In this document: piece by piece, positions 52,704 to 61,956 of the stretch | Numbering within the stretch: the stretch's first letter is position 1 | Layout: each line of letters begins with the position of its first letter | NCBI GenBank assembly: GCA_025454405.1 | Contig: JALOON010000001.1 | Coordinates: forward strand, 1 to 64,000 | From: Oscillatoriaceae cyanobacterium Prado104 | GTDB taxonomy: Bacteria > Cyanobacteriota > Cyanobacteriia > Cyanobacteriales > Microcoleaceae | Direction: 5' to 3' | Length of the DNA stretch: 64,000 nucleotides | Translations under genes and position numbers: made by a program | The notes under the pieces: model-generated | Database searches by the model: none | What the model was told of the DNA's origin: nothing | Seen by the model: only the letters and a program-made list of their open reading frames with translations

Positions 52704-55184
52704 TTACGCTCGAAAACTCCGTCGCAGTAACAAAGAATTGGTAACTACGCTAACAGAACTAAAAGCCATAAATGCACCCGCTGTCGCAGGGCTGAGTAAA
52801 ATTCCAAAAACAGGCAATAAAAGACCCGCAGCCACCGGAATTCCCAAAATATTGTAACTAAAGGCCCAAAACAAGTTTTGGCGGATCTTGCGAAAAGTAG
52901 CGCGACCGAGTTCGATCGACTCGGCAACATCGATCAAAGTATTGCGCGTGAGTACAATTTGCGCTGTTTCCACCGCCACATCAGTACCGCAATGCATCCC
53001 GATACCCACATCTGCTTGCGCCAAAGCAGCAGCATCGTTAATCCCATCCCCCACCATCGCCACTTTGCAGCCCTGGGCTTGTAAAGCCGCGATCGCTTCA
53101 AGTTTCCCCTCGGGGCGCACTCCTGCCAAAACCTCCGCCCCTGTCAAACCCAATTGCTGCGCCGTCTCTGCTGCTGCCGAGGCCGTGTCCCCCGTCAGCA
53201 TCATCACCTTCAATCCCATAGCCCGCAGGCGATCGATCGCAGCCTTCGTGTCGCTTCTCACCTCATCTTTGAGGCCGACAGCCCCCAGCAACACCCCGTC
53301 CCAGGCAACACAAACAACAGTTTTCCCAGCCAAAGAGGCGGACAAATCCGCTGCAACCGGAATTCCCTGCTGTCTCAACCAATCAGCATTTCCCACAACA
53401 GCCCGCCGCCCTGCCACCGAGGCAGAAACCCCCAATCCTGCTTCTGTAAAGAAATCCTCAGCCGCAAGCTGCGGCAAACCCTGTTTCGCAGCTTCCTGCA
53501 AAATCGCCTCAGCGATGGGATGGCAAGCGCCCCTTTCTACCGCCGCCGCAATTTGCAGCAATTTCGAGTTTGGCAAGCGCAATTTTGCTTCTGGATTTAG
53601 CTGCACATCAGATATTTCAACATCAGAAATTCCCTCAATTCCGGAATTATCTAAAACTAAATAATCTGTAAGTGCGGGCAACCCTTTGGTGAGAGTACCG
53701 GTTTTATCAAACACCACTGTATCTAATTGATAAACCCGTTCCAAAACATCACCGCCGCGAATCAGCAATCCCCGCCCGGCCCCGATGCCGGAACCGACTA
53801 AAATAGCAGTGGGAGTAGCCAATCCCAAAGCGCAAGGACAAGCTATAACTAAAACTGCGATCGCCAATTTCAAACTCAAAAGTAAAGGCGATTGGGCGGC
53901 AATTTCTGGGAATTGATGCCCCATATTCATTGCAGTGTGCGCCATATTTACCCCGCCATCTAACAGTACGGAGGGCCAAATTCTAGTACCTGCAAAATAC
54001 CAAAATAGGAAAGTCAAAGCTGACAGCGCCATCACTCCATAGGCAAAATATCCGGCGGCAATATCGGCTAACTTTTGAATCGGCGCTTTGCGGGTTTGTG
54101 CAGCTTCCACCAAAGCCGCGATTTGAGCGACAGTTGTTTCTTTACCGGTGCGAGTTGCCCGCATGACAATTGCCCCGGATTTATTGATAGTTCCCGCCGC
54201 CACTGCATCGCCGGTTTGCTTCAATACCGGCATCGATTCGCCAGTCAGCATCGACTCATCTACTGTTGTTTTGCCCTGACAAACTTCACCGTCTACGGGA
54301 AATTTTTCCCCCGGCAAAACCTGCAGCCATTCGCCAACTCGCACGCGATCGGCCGGAATTTCAATGTATGGTGAATTAGAGGGAGAATTACGGGCGTTCT
54401 CTTCGGAATTAACTTCTAAATCCGGCATTTTAAAATCGACCAAACGCGCCGTTGATGGTTGCAGGGCAATTAAAGATTGCAGGGCCGATGCAGCGCGCCG
54501 TCTGGCTTGTTGTTCGAGAGTTTTTCCCAATAAAATAAAGCCCAGCAGCATCACCGGTTCGTCAAAAAAACATTCCCATCCCATTTGCGGGAATAGCAGC
54601 GCCGCGTTGCTGGCAGTATAAGCAGTAACAGCGCCCAAAGCTACTAGAGTATTCATGTTCGGCGCGTTGCGCAGCAAACTGCGACACCCGTCAATTACAA
54701 TCTGGCGGCCCGGCAATAACAAAGCCAGCGTGCACAGTCCCCAGTGAAACCAAATATTGCTTAAAATCGGCGCTTTTGCGCCTAAAAAGTGACCCAAACC
54801 GGAGAGAATAATTAAGATGAGGGCGATCGTCAATTGTCCTATTTGCTGCCGGATTTCTTGCTTGCGCCTTTCAACAGCAGCCGCTTCTGCTTCTAGGGGA
54901 TTTTCACCGCAGCGAGACTGACTGGGAAATCCACGATCGGTCAACTTTTTAGCCAAAGCAGCAGCATCGACTGTTCCTGGCAAGCATTCAACAGTTGCCA
55001 CTTCCACTGCCAAATTAACTGAAGCGGCAATTACCCCAGACTGCTGCAATAGCTGGCGTTCCACCGCTTGCGCGCAGCCCGCACATTTCATACCGCCAAC
55101 ATCTAAAGCAATAATTTCTGGACCAGATGCTGGAATCGGTACGACTTCCGATCGAATTTCTGTTATTTTCGGTACAAGCTGCAT
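52704..55184 (-). CDS. ctaA/pacS-like: Copper-translocating P1B-type ATPase
   Basis: An 826-residue P-type ATPase from the ATG at 55184; TTG at 55241 is less likely. One heavy-metal domain with GMKCAGCAQAVERQL sits at about 30-44. Eight membrane helices, the CPC metal site in IACPCALGLATPTAIL, phosphorylation motif DKTGTLTKG, actuator TGES and hinge GDGINDAAALAQADVGIGM follow. In cyanobacteria such pumps supply copper to plastocyanin and cytochrome oxidase; GMKCAGC resembles the importer CtaA more than PacS, but this is tentative. A 35-residue insertion rich in Asn/Ser/Glu lies between the helices and actuator. Confidence 0.9.
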   Translation of the reverse strand: MQLVPKITEIRSEVVPIPASGPEIIALDVGGMKCAGCAQAVERQLLQQSGVIAASVNLAVEVATVECLPGTVDAAALAKKLTDRGFPSQSRCGENPLEAEAAAVERRKQEIRQQIGQLTIALILIILSGLGHFLGAKAPILSNIWFHWGLCTLALLLPGRQIVIDGCRSLLRNAPNMNTLVALGAVTAYTASNAALLFPQMGWECFFDEPVMLLGFILLGKTLEQQARRRAASALQSLIALQPSTARLVDFKMPDLEVNSEENARNSPSNSPYIEIPADRVRVGEWLQVLPGEKFPVDGEVCQGKTTVDESMLTGESMPVLKQTGDAVAAGTINKSGAIVMRATRTGKETTVAQIAALVEAAQTRKAPIQKLADIAAGYFAYGVMALSALTFLFWYFAGTRIWPSVLLDGGVNMAHTAMNMGHQFPEIAAQSPLLLSLKLAIAVLVIACPCALGLATPTAILVGSGIGAGRGLLIRGGDVLERVYQLDTVVFDKTGTLTKGLPALTDYLVLDNSGIEGISDVEISDVQLNPEAKLRLPNSKLLQIAAAVERGACHPIAEAILQEAAKQGLPQLAAEDFFTEAGLGVSASVAGRRAVVGNADWLRQQGIPVAADLSASLAGKTVVCVAWDGVLLGAVGLKDEVRSDTKAAIDRLRAMGLKVMMLTGDTASAAAETAQQLGLTGAEVLAGVRPEGKLEAIAALQAQGCKVAMVGDGINDAAALAQADVGIGMHCGTDVAVETAQIVLTRNTLIDVAESIELGRATFRKIRQNLFWAFSYNILGIPVAAGLLLPVFGILLSPATAGAFMAFSSVSVVTNSLLLRRSFRA

Positions 55185-55681
55185 GGGATTTTTCGATAAA
55201 GATTGCGAGATTTCAATATTTGTAAAAAAAGTTCGCTTCAAGCTTTTTTTTTACAAATATTTCTATTTTGAGAATAGAGAAACATCTCGCCATCTCCCGA
55301 AAGCATTAGGTTTTTTTAAGGACTAAAGTTACGTAGGTTGGGTTGAGCGTAGCGAAACCCAACGCTTGACAAATCCCAACGCTTGACAAATCCCAACGCT
55401 TGACAAATCCCAACGCTTGACAAATCCCAACGCTTGACAAATCCCAACTTTTCACTTCACTTAACGTCAACTTGGGGCTGATGTTGGGTTTTCGTGTTAA
55501 TTTGAGGCTGATGTTGGGTTTTCTCTTCGTTCAACCCAACCTACGGATCTCATGTTGGGTTTTCGCGTTAATTTGATGCTGATGTTGCGCACAGTGAATA
55601 GCGGAGGGTTTCTCTTCGTTCACCCTCCACTAGGTTGGGCCAAACCTACGGATTGACTGCGTATCAACTATCAACTATCAA
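55185..55681. other. Repeat-filled intergenic region
   Basis: It includes GTAGGTTGGGTTGAGCGTAG (55333-55352) of the AACCCAACC palindrome family, the tandem array listed next, and several TGATGTTGGGTTTTC copies (55485-55590). A poly-A/T palindrome at 55225-55262 precedes the ATPase gene. No coding region. Confidence 0.7.
55357..55449. repeat. Tandem CCCAACGCTTGACAAAT repeat
   Basis: Five head-to-tail 18-base units (CCCAACGCTTGACAAAT plus one) followed by a diverged sixth (CCCAACTTTTCAC). Perfect identity among units suggests recent expansion. Confidence 0.9.
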
Positions 55682-56383
55682 CTAACAAATATGGCGGTAA
55701 GACTCAAACGGCAATCCCGTGCGCCGTTTCACATCAACCACGGATTTGTATTCCCCTTTTTTCTGCCTTTCTCTAACTATTTTTTCAGCAACATCCCTGT
55801 CCAAACCATCTCTAATCAACTCTTCCGGCGACAAAATATTTAACCGCTTCCAAGTAAAACAAGCTTCTTTTTGATAATTGTAACTGAAGCAAATCATCGG
55901 GGTAATTCGCTGGACGTGCCTCTCGGGAACTCCGGCTATTTCTGATAGTTCTTCCGCGTGGGTAAAAATATATCCTTCATTTTGCAAAGATTCAATATCG
56001 TTAGCATAGACGATCGGCAATCCCAATACTTTTACCAAATCGTCTTTAGTACATTCGTTAATATCGATTTTTCCCCGCAATTTTGCCAGCAATTCTGCTT
56101 TTGTTGGATTTTCAGGAAGCAGCAAACCTCTCGGTGCGGTTTTGATTAAATAGCGCCTTTTTAAGGAAAAAGCAATAACGATTTGAGCTATCCAGATCGG
56201 GAATGCAAAATTAGTTGAAGATAGAGCCAGTGCACCTAAAGTAATGCCCGCACCCCAGCCGATCCAACTGCGAATATTCGACTTGTGTCCTGCATAAACA
56301 AGAGCCAATCCGCCGAAACCAGGAATCAACGAAAACCACACCCAATTAGGAGTTTGACGCAGCCAATATAAATCTTGAGACAC
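55682..56383 (-). CDS. Membrane protein with helix-hairpin-helix DNA-binding repeats
   Basis: A 233-residue protein. Residues about 15-85 contain three hydrophobic helices (VWFSLIPGFGGLALVYAGHK, SWIGWGAGITLGALALSSTN, WIAQIVIAFSLK). The C-terminal half has two ComEA-like HhH units: KIDINECTKDDLVKVLGLPI and LNILSPEELIRDGLDRDVAE, the second ending YKSVVDVKRRTGLPFESY. This fits a membrane-bound DNA-handling protein; a part in DNA uptake is possible but unproven. It is followed on the same strand by repeats only. Confidence 0.7.
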   Translation of the reverse strand: MSQDLYWLRQTPNWVWFSLIPGFGGLALVYAGHKSNIRSWIGWGAGITLGALALSSTNFAFPIWIAQIVIAFSLKRRYLIKTAPRGLLLPENPTKAELLAKLRGKIDINECTKDDLVKVLGLPIVYANDIESLQNEGYIFTHAEELSEIAGVPERHVQRITPMICFSYNYQKEACFTWKRLNILSPEELIRDGLDRDVAEKIVRERQKKGEYKSVVDVKRRTGLPFESYRHIC

Positions 56384-56510
56384 TTGAATTTTCTCCTCGA
56401 TCGACCGTTATTTTACACTTGCTAAAATCCACTTTATTTTAATAGTGATTTCCCTTCCTCACTCTTTCTTTTTCTCTTTTCTATCTCCATCATTCCTTCT
56501 TCCTTCGACT

Positions 56511-56855
56511 TTACAATTCTCGCAGCAATTTTAAGCGTTTCTCCTCATATTCTTCTGCCGTAATTATACCTTTATCGTAAAGCTTTTGCAGTTGTTCGAG
56601 GGCGGCAGTTACATCTGTTGCCGATCGCAAAAGATTGCCTCCCGGCAGCGCCCCATTGAACTGCATATTAAAAGCTTGCTCCGACATAAACAGCAGCCCG
56701 ATAAAATCAAAAAATGCAATGAGTGACGGAATTAACGTCCACGAAAACAGCAAGTACAGGACTCCTGCTAAGTTATTCCCTAAATAAAATTTGTGAACTC
56801 CAAAGCCTCCTACAAAGAAAGCTAACACAACAGCTACTGTTTTATCCTTTACCAT
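56511..56855 (-). CDS. TM2 domain protein with C-terminal SHOCT motif
   Basis: A 114-residue protein from the ATG at 56855; GTG at 56897 would add 14 residues. The TM2 core is KTVAVVLAFFVGGFGVHKFY, LGNNLAGVLYLLFSWTLIPS and LIAFFDFIGLLFMS. The C-terminus EQLQKLYDKGIITAEEYEEK is a SHOCT (oligomerisation) motif. Function of bacterial TM2 proteins is not known. Confidence 0.85.
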   Translation of the reverse strand: MVKDKTVAVVLAFFVGGFGVHKFYLGNNLAGVLYLLFSWTLIPSLIAFFDFIGLLFMSEQAFNMQFNGALPGGNLLRSATDVTAALEQLQKLYDKGIITAEEYEEKRLKLLREL

Positions 56856-56972
56856 TTTTCCTGTTCCCTTTTCCCTCAGCTTTTTAACTTCAGACACCGA
56901 ATCAAGTTAGCTTGCAAATTGTTAACTGTTTAAAAACCTCGCCCTCAACTGTCAATTCTCAACTGTCAATTT

Positions 56973-57197
56973 TCAACTGTTTAGTTTATTTTTGCCTTGT
57001 TTCCGAAACTGAGACATCGCAAAATACAGCATCACAATACCTGCTTGAGCCTGTAAGATGGTCAAATAGCCTTTCCAGAAATAATTGAGTTCGCTAGTGG
57101 AATTGAAAGAAAACACCAAAACGCCCAAGGCGGCATAGGGTGCGAAACGCATCCAAGGGGGCGTACCCTCTAACTTGCGGCTGTTGTAATTGCTCAT
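56973..57197 (-). CDS. Small two-helix membrane protein
   Basis: A 74-residue protein with two hydrophobic segments (APYAALGVLVFSFNSTSELN, GYLTILQAQAGIVMLYFAMS) and a basic tail. No named family is recognised. Codon use and HIP1-free but balanced composition are consistent with a real gene. Confidence 0.5.
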   Translation of the reverse strand: MSNYNSRKLEGTPPWMRFAPYAALGVLVFSFNSTSELNYFWKGYLTILQAQAGIVMLYFAMSQFRKQGKNKLNS

Positions 57198-57486
57198 TGG
57201 TTAAAGCCTCACGATCGTGACTTCCGTTATTTGCAAACAGCGGATCGAATATAACTACCATTCTAAAACAAGTTTTTCCGTTCAACTTCCAGAAGAGCCG
57301 ATCGCGAGGAGAGCGAGGGAGGGGGGGGGAGGGGGGAGAGGGGAAGTTCTGAGTTTTAAGTTTTGAGTGTTGAATAAAGAACTGTCTTTAACTCAAAACT
57401 CACGCATTCAAAACTCAAAACTCCTTACCAACTGTCAACTGTCAACTCTTCCTTCCTTCTGCCTTCTGCCTTCTGCCTTCTTTCTT

Positions 57487-59109
57487 CTACTGAGCGCCGC
57501 TACCCAAAATAAACAAGCTCAGGAGAGTACCGCTATTCCACAGACTGTGAAGTAGCATGGGAGCGAGGAGATTGCGCGATCGAGTATAAACGAACCCCAA
57601 AACAGTTCCCAAAGTTGCCAAAGGCAAAACTTCGGAAGCATTTAAGTGCGCCACAGCAAACAGCAAAGCCGAAGTACCAATAGCACCCCAAACAGGCAAA
57701 TAGCGAGTCAGAGAAGGCAGCAGAAAGCCTCGAAATATAATTTCCTCAAAAACAGGGGCCGCGATCGCCGCAGTGCCGAAAAACACTGCCATTGCTATGC
57801 CATCTCGACCGTCCAAAACTACAGGCAAAATCGGATTGCTGCCGCCTTTTCCCTGCCACAATTGCTGGTTGATGAGCGATACCAAAACCACCAAAGGCAA
57901 AGCAGCAAAATAGCCGCCAACCCCCCACAAAAACCAATTTCCCTGCCAATCGATCCGAAACCAACCTTTAGGCAAAGGCAAAAAAGATTTGATAGAAAAA
58001 TACATAACTGAAATCCCGCCTACCGCCAGCAATAAATAAGTAGCAAAGATATAAATAGCCTTGCTGCGGGGGTCAAAAGTAGTAGGACTCAGTTGTAAAA
58101 CAGCCAGAGAAACTGGCAGCAAAAAATACGGAATTAAGATTTGCCCGACAAAGAAGAAACCGACTGCCAGCACCTGCCAAACTATCTCGCCATCCCAAGG
58201 AACATCCCAAACTGCGCCTGCATTTCTAGCCAACAGCGGCCCGGCATTGGCTGTGTCGAATTTATGCTGGCGCTGCAACAGCCACTGCACGGTTAAACCG
58301 ATCAGCAAAATAGTTCCTGCAAACAGTCCGATCGCGGGCATTCCGACTACAATTGCTAGTTTTTCTACCGCTTGCTCTGCGGTTGCTTGCTCGGTAGATT
58401 GCAGCGATCGCAACTCTTGAGAACGTTCTTGCAGCTTGTAAAGTTGAGTCAAAGCCTTGTAGCGAAACCAACCGTCTAAAGAATTTCTAATAATAGGTTC
58501 CGCATCCGGCAGCAGTTGGGGCGGCTCGCTCCAAATTCCCGCCAAAACAGCCGCAGTGTGAGCCGACGAAGCGACTGTATTAATTGTACTGTTTTCTAGC
58601 TCGGCTAAAGTTTGCCAAGTTTTTTGAGATTCCGGAATTTTGCCGCTTGTTGCCTGCAAAATTCCCAACCGCAAATCGAGTTCGCTTTGCAGAGTCGAGA
58701 GTTTGTCGATCGACTCTTGCAGGGCTAGAACTTGGGGAGATTGCTGCTTGCTAGCAGTCGCGGTATTTTCAGATTTAGCAGCAGTATCAGCTAGAATTTG
58801 TTTGAGTTGCGATCGAGCTGTTGCTAGAGACTTTTGAGTAGAATTTCTGGTATCTTGATACTGAGTTAAAGCAGTATTTAAAGGCTCGGCACCGATAATG
58901 TTGTTGCGAGCCGAAATTAAATTAGCATTAGAACTAGAACTAGAATTACTTTCGCCTTGCCACTCCGAAGCGTGCAGCAGCAAATTAGTCTGGTAGAGCT
59001 CCAGGCGGCTTTGAATTTGTGGCTGATTCCAGCTATCGAGTAAAGACAAACCGACCAGGGCGATCGCGATCGCCGTTAAAATACCTAAAATCACCCGTTT
59101 CAGTGTCAT
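57487..59109 (-). CDS. CPBP (CAAX-type) intramembrane metalloprotease
   Basis: A 540-residue protein from the ATG at 59109. It starts with an anchor helix (ILGILTAIAIALVGLSLLDS), then a periplasm-like helical domain with Ser-rich and coiled segments (about 40-225). About eight membrane helices follow. The catalytic motifs of the CPBP/Abi family are EEIIFRGFLLPSL (glutamates), AVAHLNASEVL and LLHSLWNSGTLL (histidines). Substrates of these intramembrane proteases are unknown in cyanobacteria. The long N-terminal domain is larger than in most members. Confidence 0.85.
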   Translation of the reverse strand: MTLKRVILGILTAIAIALVGLSLLDSWNQPQIQSRLELYQTNLLLHASEWQGESNSSSSSNANLISARNNIIGAEPLNTALTQYQDTRNSTQKSLATARSQLKQILADTAAKSENTATASKQQSPQVLALQESIDKLSTLQSELDLRLGILQATSGKIPESQKTWQTLAELENSTINTVASSAHTAAVLAGIWSEPPQLLPDAEPIIRNSLDGWFRYKALTQLYKLQERSQELRSLQSTEQATAEQAVEKLAIVVGMPAIGLFAGTILLIGLTVQWLLQRQHKFDTANAGPLLARNAGAVWDVPWDGEIVWQVLAVGFFFVGQILIPYFLLPVSLAVLQLSPTTFDPRSKAIYIFATYLLLAVGGISVMYFSIKSFLPLPKGWFRIDWQGNWFLWGVGGYFAALPLVVLVSLINQQLWQGKGGSNPILPVVLDGRDGIAMAVFFGTAAIAAPVFEEIIFRGFLLPSLTRYLPVWGAIGTSALLFAVAHLNASEVLPLATLGTVLGFVYTRSRNLLAPMLLHSLWNSGTLLSLFILGSGAQ

Positions 59110-59725
59110 GTCAACTTTCCTTTCCCGCGCGCATCCGCACCTGAGTCTTGTCCGCTTACAATCATAAGCGGTTGCAGTCGAGAGTGTCCTCCGCAACAGG
59201 TAAAATTTTTACTGGCTCATCTGTTGGTGCGATCGAGTCCCGGATTCATCCGCCAGCTAAATCGAAAATCACAAGTCGAAAATCCCAAATCCCAAATCTC
59301 AAACCTCAAATCCCAAATCAAAAATCCCAAATCAAAAATCGATTACTCCCTTCCCACTAAAAGACTATGTACTTCTTTCTGATTCTTCTCTTCGCGTTCT
59401 ACCCTTCTCTAAGGCTTCGCCTACTGCGTCGAAAGCGGTTTCCCAAATCAAAAATCGCATAATCTTCAGTCTCAAATCCCAAATCGAATAATCTGCAATT
59501 GAAAAGCTCAAATCCCAAATCGAATAATTTCCAATCGAAAATCCCAAATCCCAAATCGAAAATCGATCGACTGTCCCCAAAACTGGTAAAATTATCCACT
59601 GGTTCATCTGTAGTTCGACCTCAAGCCCCGGATTCATCCGCCGACTCGATCGAAAATCTCAAATCGAAAATCGCACCAGTGCATCCCCGGCTAAATCTAA
59701 AATCTAAAATCTCAAATCGAATCGA
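59110..59725. other. Gap filled with AAATCCCAAATC repeats and a duplicated segment
   Basis: Words of the type AAATC(C/G)(C/A)AAATC fill 59262-59345 and 59455-59565. A related segment of about 65 bp, GGTAAAAT..ACTGG.TCATCTGT...CCCGGATTCATCCGCC, occurs at 59198-59257 and again at 59585-59643. No gene is supported. Confidence 0.75.
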
Positions 59726-61093
59726 ATGGTTACTCGCATTATTCTCGTCCGTCACGGCAAAAGTACCTACAATCTAGAACGCCGCATTCAAGGCCGTCTC
59801 GATAAATCAGTTTTGACAGAACCCGGCCGCGCCACTGCCCGCTTGGTGGGCGAGACTCTCAGCAGTATCGACTTTGATGCCGCCTACTGCAGCCCCCTGC
59901 AACGGGCAAAAGAAACAGCCGAAATCATCCTTTCGCACTTGACAAATCCGCCTCAACTTCAACCAATTGACAAATTAATGGAAATTGATTTGCCGCTGTG
60001 GGAAGGAATGCTGCGCCAAGAAGTAATCGAGCAATTTCCCGAAGTATATCGCGGCTGGCAAGAGAGCCCGCACGAATTTTGCATGAAATTGCCCTCAGAT
60101 GACGGTGAAATCGAACACTTTCCGGTACTGGCAATTTTTGATAGCGCCCGCGATTTTTGGCAAGAGATTTTATCGCGACACAGCAGCGGCGGCACAATTC
60201 TAGTAGTAGCCCACAACGGAATTAACCGCTCTCTAATCGCTACAGCGGCTGAAATTGCTCCGAATTACTATCAATCTATTCAACAGTCGAATTGCGGGAT
60301 TAGCGTTATTAATTTTGCGGCTTCTCCTGTGGAACCTCCTTTGCAAGGGGGGAAAGAACGGGGATTTTCCGTTCAATTAGAGTCGCTGAATTTAACTTCC
60401 CACGTTAACGAAGTTTTTCCCAAGCCGAGGGACGGACATCGAGGACCGCGTTTGTTACTGGTGCGTCACGGCGAAACTGATTGGAATCGTGCCGGAAAAT
60501 TCCAGGGGCAAATTGACGTGCCGTTAAATGATAACGGTAGGGAACAGGCCAGGCGGGCTGCAGAATTTTTGAAGGATGTGAAGTTGGATTTTGCGATTAG
60601 CAGTTCGATGCTGCGCCCGAAGGAAACTGCGGAAATAATCCTTCAATATCACGAGGGTTTGCAGTTGGAACTCCGCGATGGATTGAGGGAAATCAGTCAC
60701 GGATTGTGGGAAGGAAAATTTGAGTCGGAAATCGAAGAATTGTATCCGGGTTTGCTGCAGGAGTGGAAAACAAATCCTGAAAACGTGCAAATGCCAGAAG
60801 GAGAAAATTTGCAGCAAGTTTGGAGTCGGGCGATCGCGGATTGGCAAGAGATTGTTCGATCGGTCTCGGGAACTGGAATTGTTGTCGCTCACGATGCGAT
60901 TAATAAAGCACTTCTTTGTCATTTGTTCGGTTTGGAACCGCAACATTTCTGGAAGTTCAAACAGGGAAATGGGGCAGTTAGCGTAATTGATTACCCGCAG
61001 GGTCCCGATGGTTTGCCGGTGCTGCAGGCAATGAATATCACAACTCATTTAAGTGGTGGCGTTTTGGATAAAACTGCGGCGGGGGCACTTTAA
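59726..61093 (+). CDS. Two-domain histidine phosphatase (phosphoglycerate mutase-like)
   Basis: A 455-residue protein with two histidine phosphatase domains. The first starts IILVRHGKSTYN with catalytic RHG at about residues 8-10, with a partner His in VVAHNGINR. The second starts LLLVRHGETDWNRAGKFQGQ near 244, with its partner in VVAHDAINKAL. Each transfers phosphate through the RHG histidine. Cofactor-independent sugar-phosphate or phosphoserine phosphatases have this design in cyanobacteria. The tandem arrangement is unusual outside cyanobacteria. Substrate is not known. Confidence 0.87.
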   Translation: MVTRIILVRHGKSTYNLERRIQGRLDKSVLTEPGRATARLVGETLSSIDFDAAYCSPLQRAKETAEIILSHLTNPPQLQPIDKLMEIDLPLWEGMLRQEVIEQFPEVYRGWQESPHEFCMKLPSDDGEIEHFPVLAIFDSARDFWQEILSRHSSGGTILVVAHNGINRSLIATAAEIAPNYYQSIQQSNCGISVINFAASPVEPPLQGGKERGFSVQLESLNLTSHVNEVFPKPRDGHRGPRLLLVRHGETDWNRAGKFQGQIDVPLNDNGREQARRAAEFLKDVKLDFAISSSMLRPKETAEIILQYHEGLQLELRDGLREISHGLWEGKFESEIEELYPGLLQEWKTNPENVQMPEGENLQQVWSRAIADWQEIVRSVSGTGIVVAHDAINKALLCHLFGLEPQHFWKFKQGNGAVSVIDYPQGPDGLPVLQAMNITTHLSGGVLDKTAAGAL

Positions 61094-61258
61094 TTTTTAG
61101 TCATCAGTCATTAGTTGTTAGTCAGCGCTGGTTTGGTAAATTTTCTGAATTATATTTGATACCGACAACCTGCAGGTAGCCAGCAAAAAGTAGCAAGCAA
61201 AATCGATCGCACTCAAAGGGAGCGATCGCAATTTTTCAGCGGGATCGCCCTGATTTTT

Positions 61259-61453
61259 TCAAAGCGCTACCAATTCCTTTTGCCCTAAAATAGAATCATC
61301 ATCATGCGCCAACAAATCCGCAGGATCGTTGTAAATTGCTACAGCACCAGCCAGCGAATTATCATCAAAACCCCCGCAGCGAAATGCCAAAACTCCTACC
61401 CTGCATTTAGCCGCTGCTTCAATATCGTAAGGAGTAAAAGAGCGAGTTTGCAG
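61259..61453 (-). pseudogene. C-terminal remnant of a HAD-family phosphatase
   Basis: The minus strand reads YDIEAAAKCRVGVLAFRCGG, FDDNSLAGAVAIYNDPADLL and AHDDDSILGQKELVAL then stop. This is the end of a HAD hydrolase of the phosphoglycolate-phosphatase-like group (DLEAAAKAGVxVxAFxCGGF). The DxDxT catalytic loop is absent, and a stop codon directly precedes the fragment where an interspersed repeat begins. The repeat probably replaced the rest of the gene. Confidence 0.65.
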
Positions 61454-61530
61454 TCAGGACTTTAGTTCTTAACTAGCTAATTAGTAAATGCCGGACTGAA
61501 GTCCGCACTGCTGATATTTTGCACCATTTT
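61449..61530. repeat. Interspersed repeat with CGGACTGAAGTCCG core, intact copy
   Basis: Unit GTTTGCAGTCAGGACTTTAG, then TTCTTAACTAGCTAATTAG, TAAATGCCGGACTGAAGTCCGC. Further copies lie at 61657-61870 (interrupted by the element below) and at 61878-61943. The core CGGACTGAAGTCCG is a near-perfect palindrome. Confidence 0.8.
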
Positions 61531-61687
61531 CAATAACCTGTAGGAGCGGGTTCGCCTACCATCTCGGGAGGCAGCAAACAAGTTAAATAAACCCGCCCCC
61601 ACTCCACGAAAAATCCTCAATTGACTGGAGGTGCTCGATGTCAGCACTACGAACCTTGTTTGCCGTCAGGGCTTAAGTCCTTAAATA

Positions 61688-61842
61688 ACTAATTAGGGCT
61701 TGCTGAATAAAACTCTCAGCCCCCGAGAGCAATGGTTTTGAGCCTTTTGCGATCGATTTAGTGCCAGGTTATGGCATAGAGATGGTGCCCTATGCCCTAT
61801 GCCCCCCTCACCAAAAGACTTATTCAGCAAGCCCTAATTAGT
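61688..61842. mobile_element. MITE-like element with GGGCTTGCTGAATAA inverted ends
   Basis: GGGCTTGCTGAATAA at 61696-61710 is matched by its exact reverse complement TTATTCAGCAAGCCC at 61820-61834. Each end is flanked by TAATTA. Total length is about 140 bp between the flanks, with no coding capacity. It interrupts the interspersed repeat copy 61657-61870. Comparison with the intact copy at 61449 gives the empty site ACTAATTAGTAAAT, so TAATTA is a 6-bp target duplication. Confidence 0.8.
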
Positions 61843-61956
61843 AAATCGCGGACTGAAGTCCGCACTACGAACCTCGTTTGCTTTCAGGACTTATATCGTT
61901 AACTAGCTAGTTAGTAAATGCCGGACTGAAGCCCGCACTACGAACTTTTCGATCGA

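Larger units (their letters stand above)
61094..61956. other. Repeat- and relic-rich intergenic region
   Basis: It holds a HAD-phosphatase remnant (61259-61453), three copies of a palindromic GGACTGAAGTCC repeat and an inserted inverted-repeat element (61688-61842), each listed separately. Confidence 0.7.

Noticed and set aside
52888..53664. 258-codon plus-strand frame opposite the copper ATPase
   Set aside because: Shadow of a GC-rich gene on the other strand; the ATPase motifs are unambiguous and this peptide shows none.
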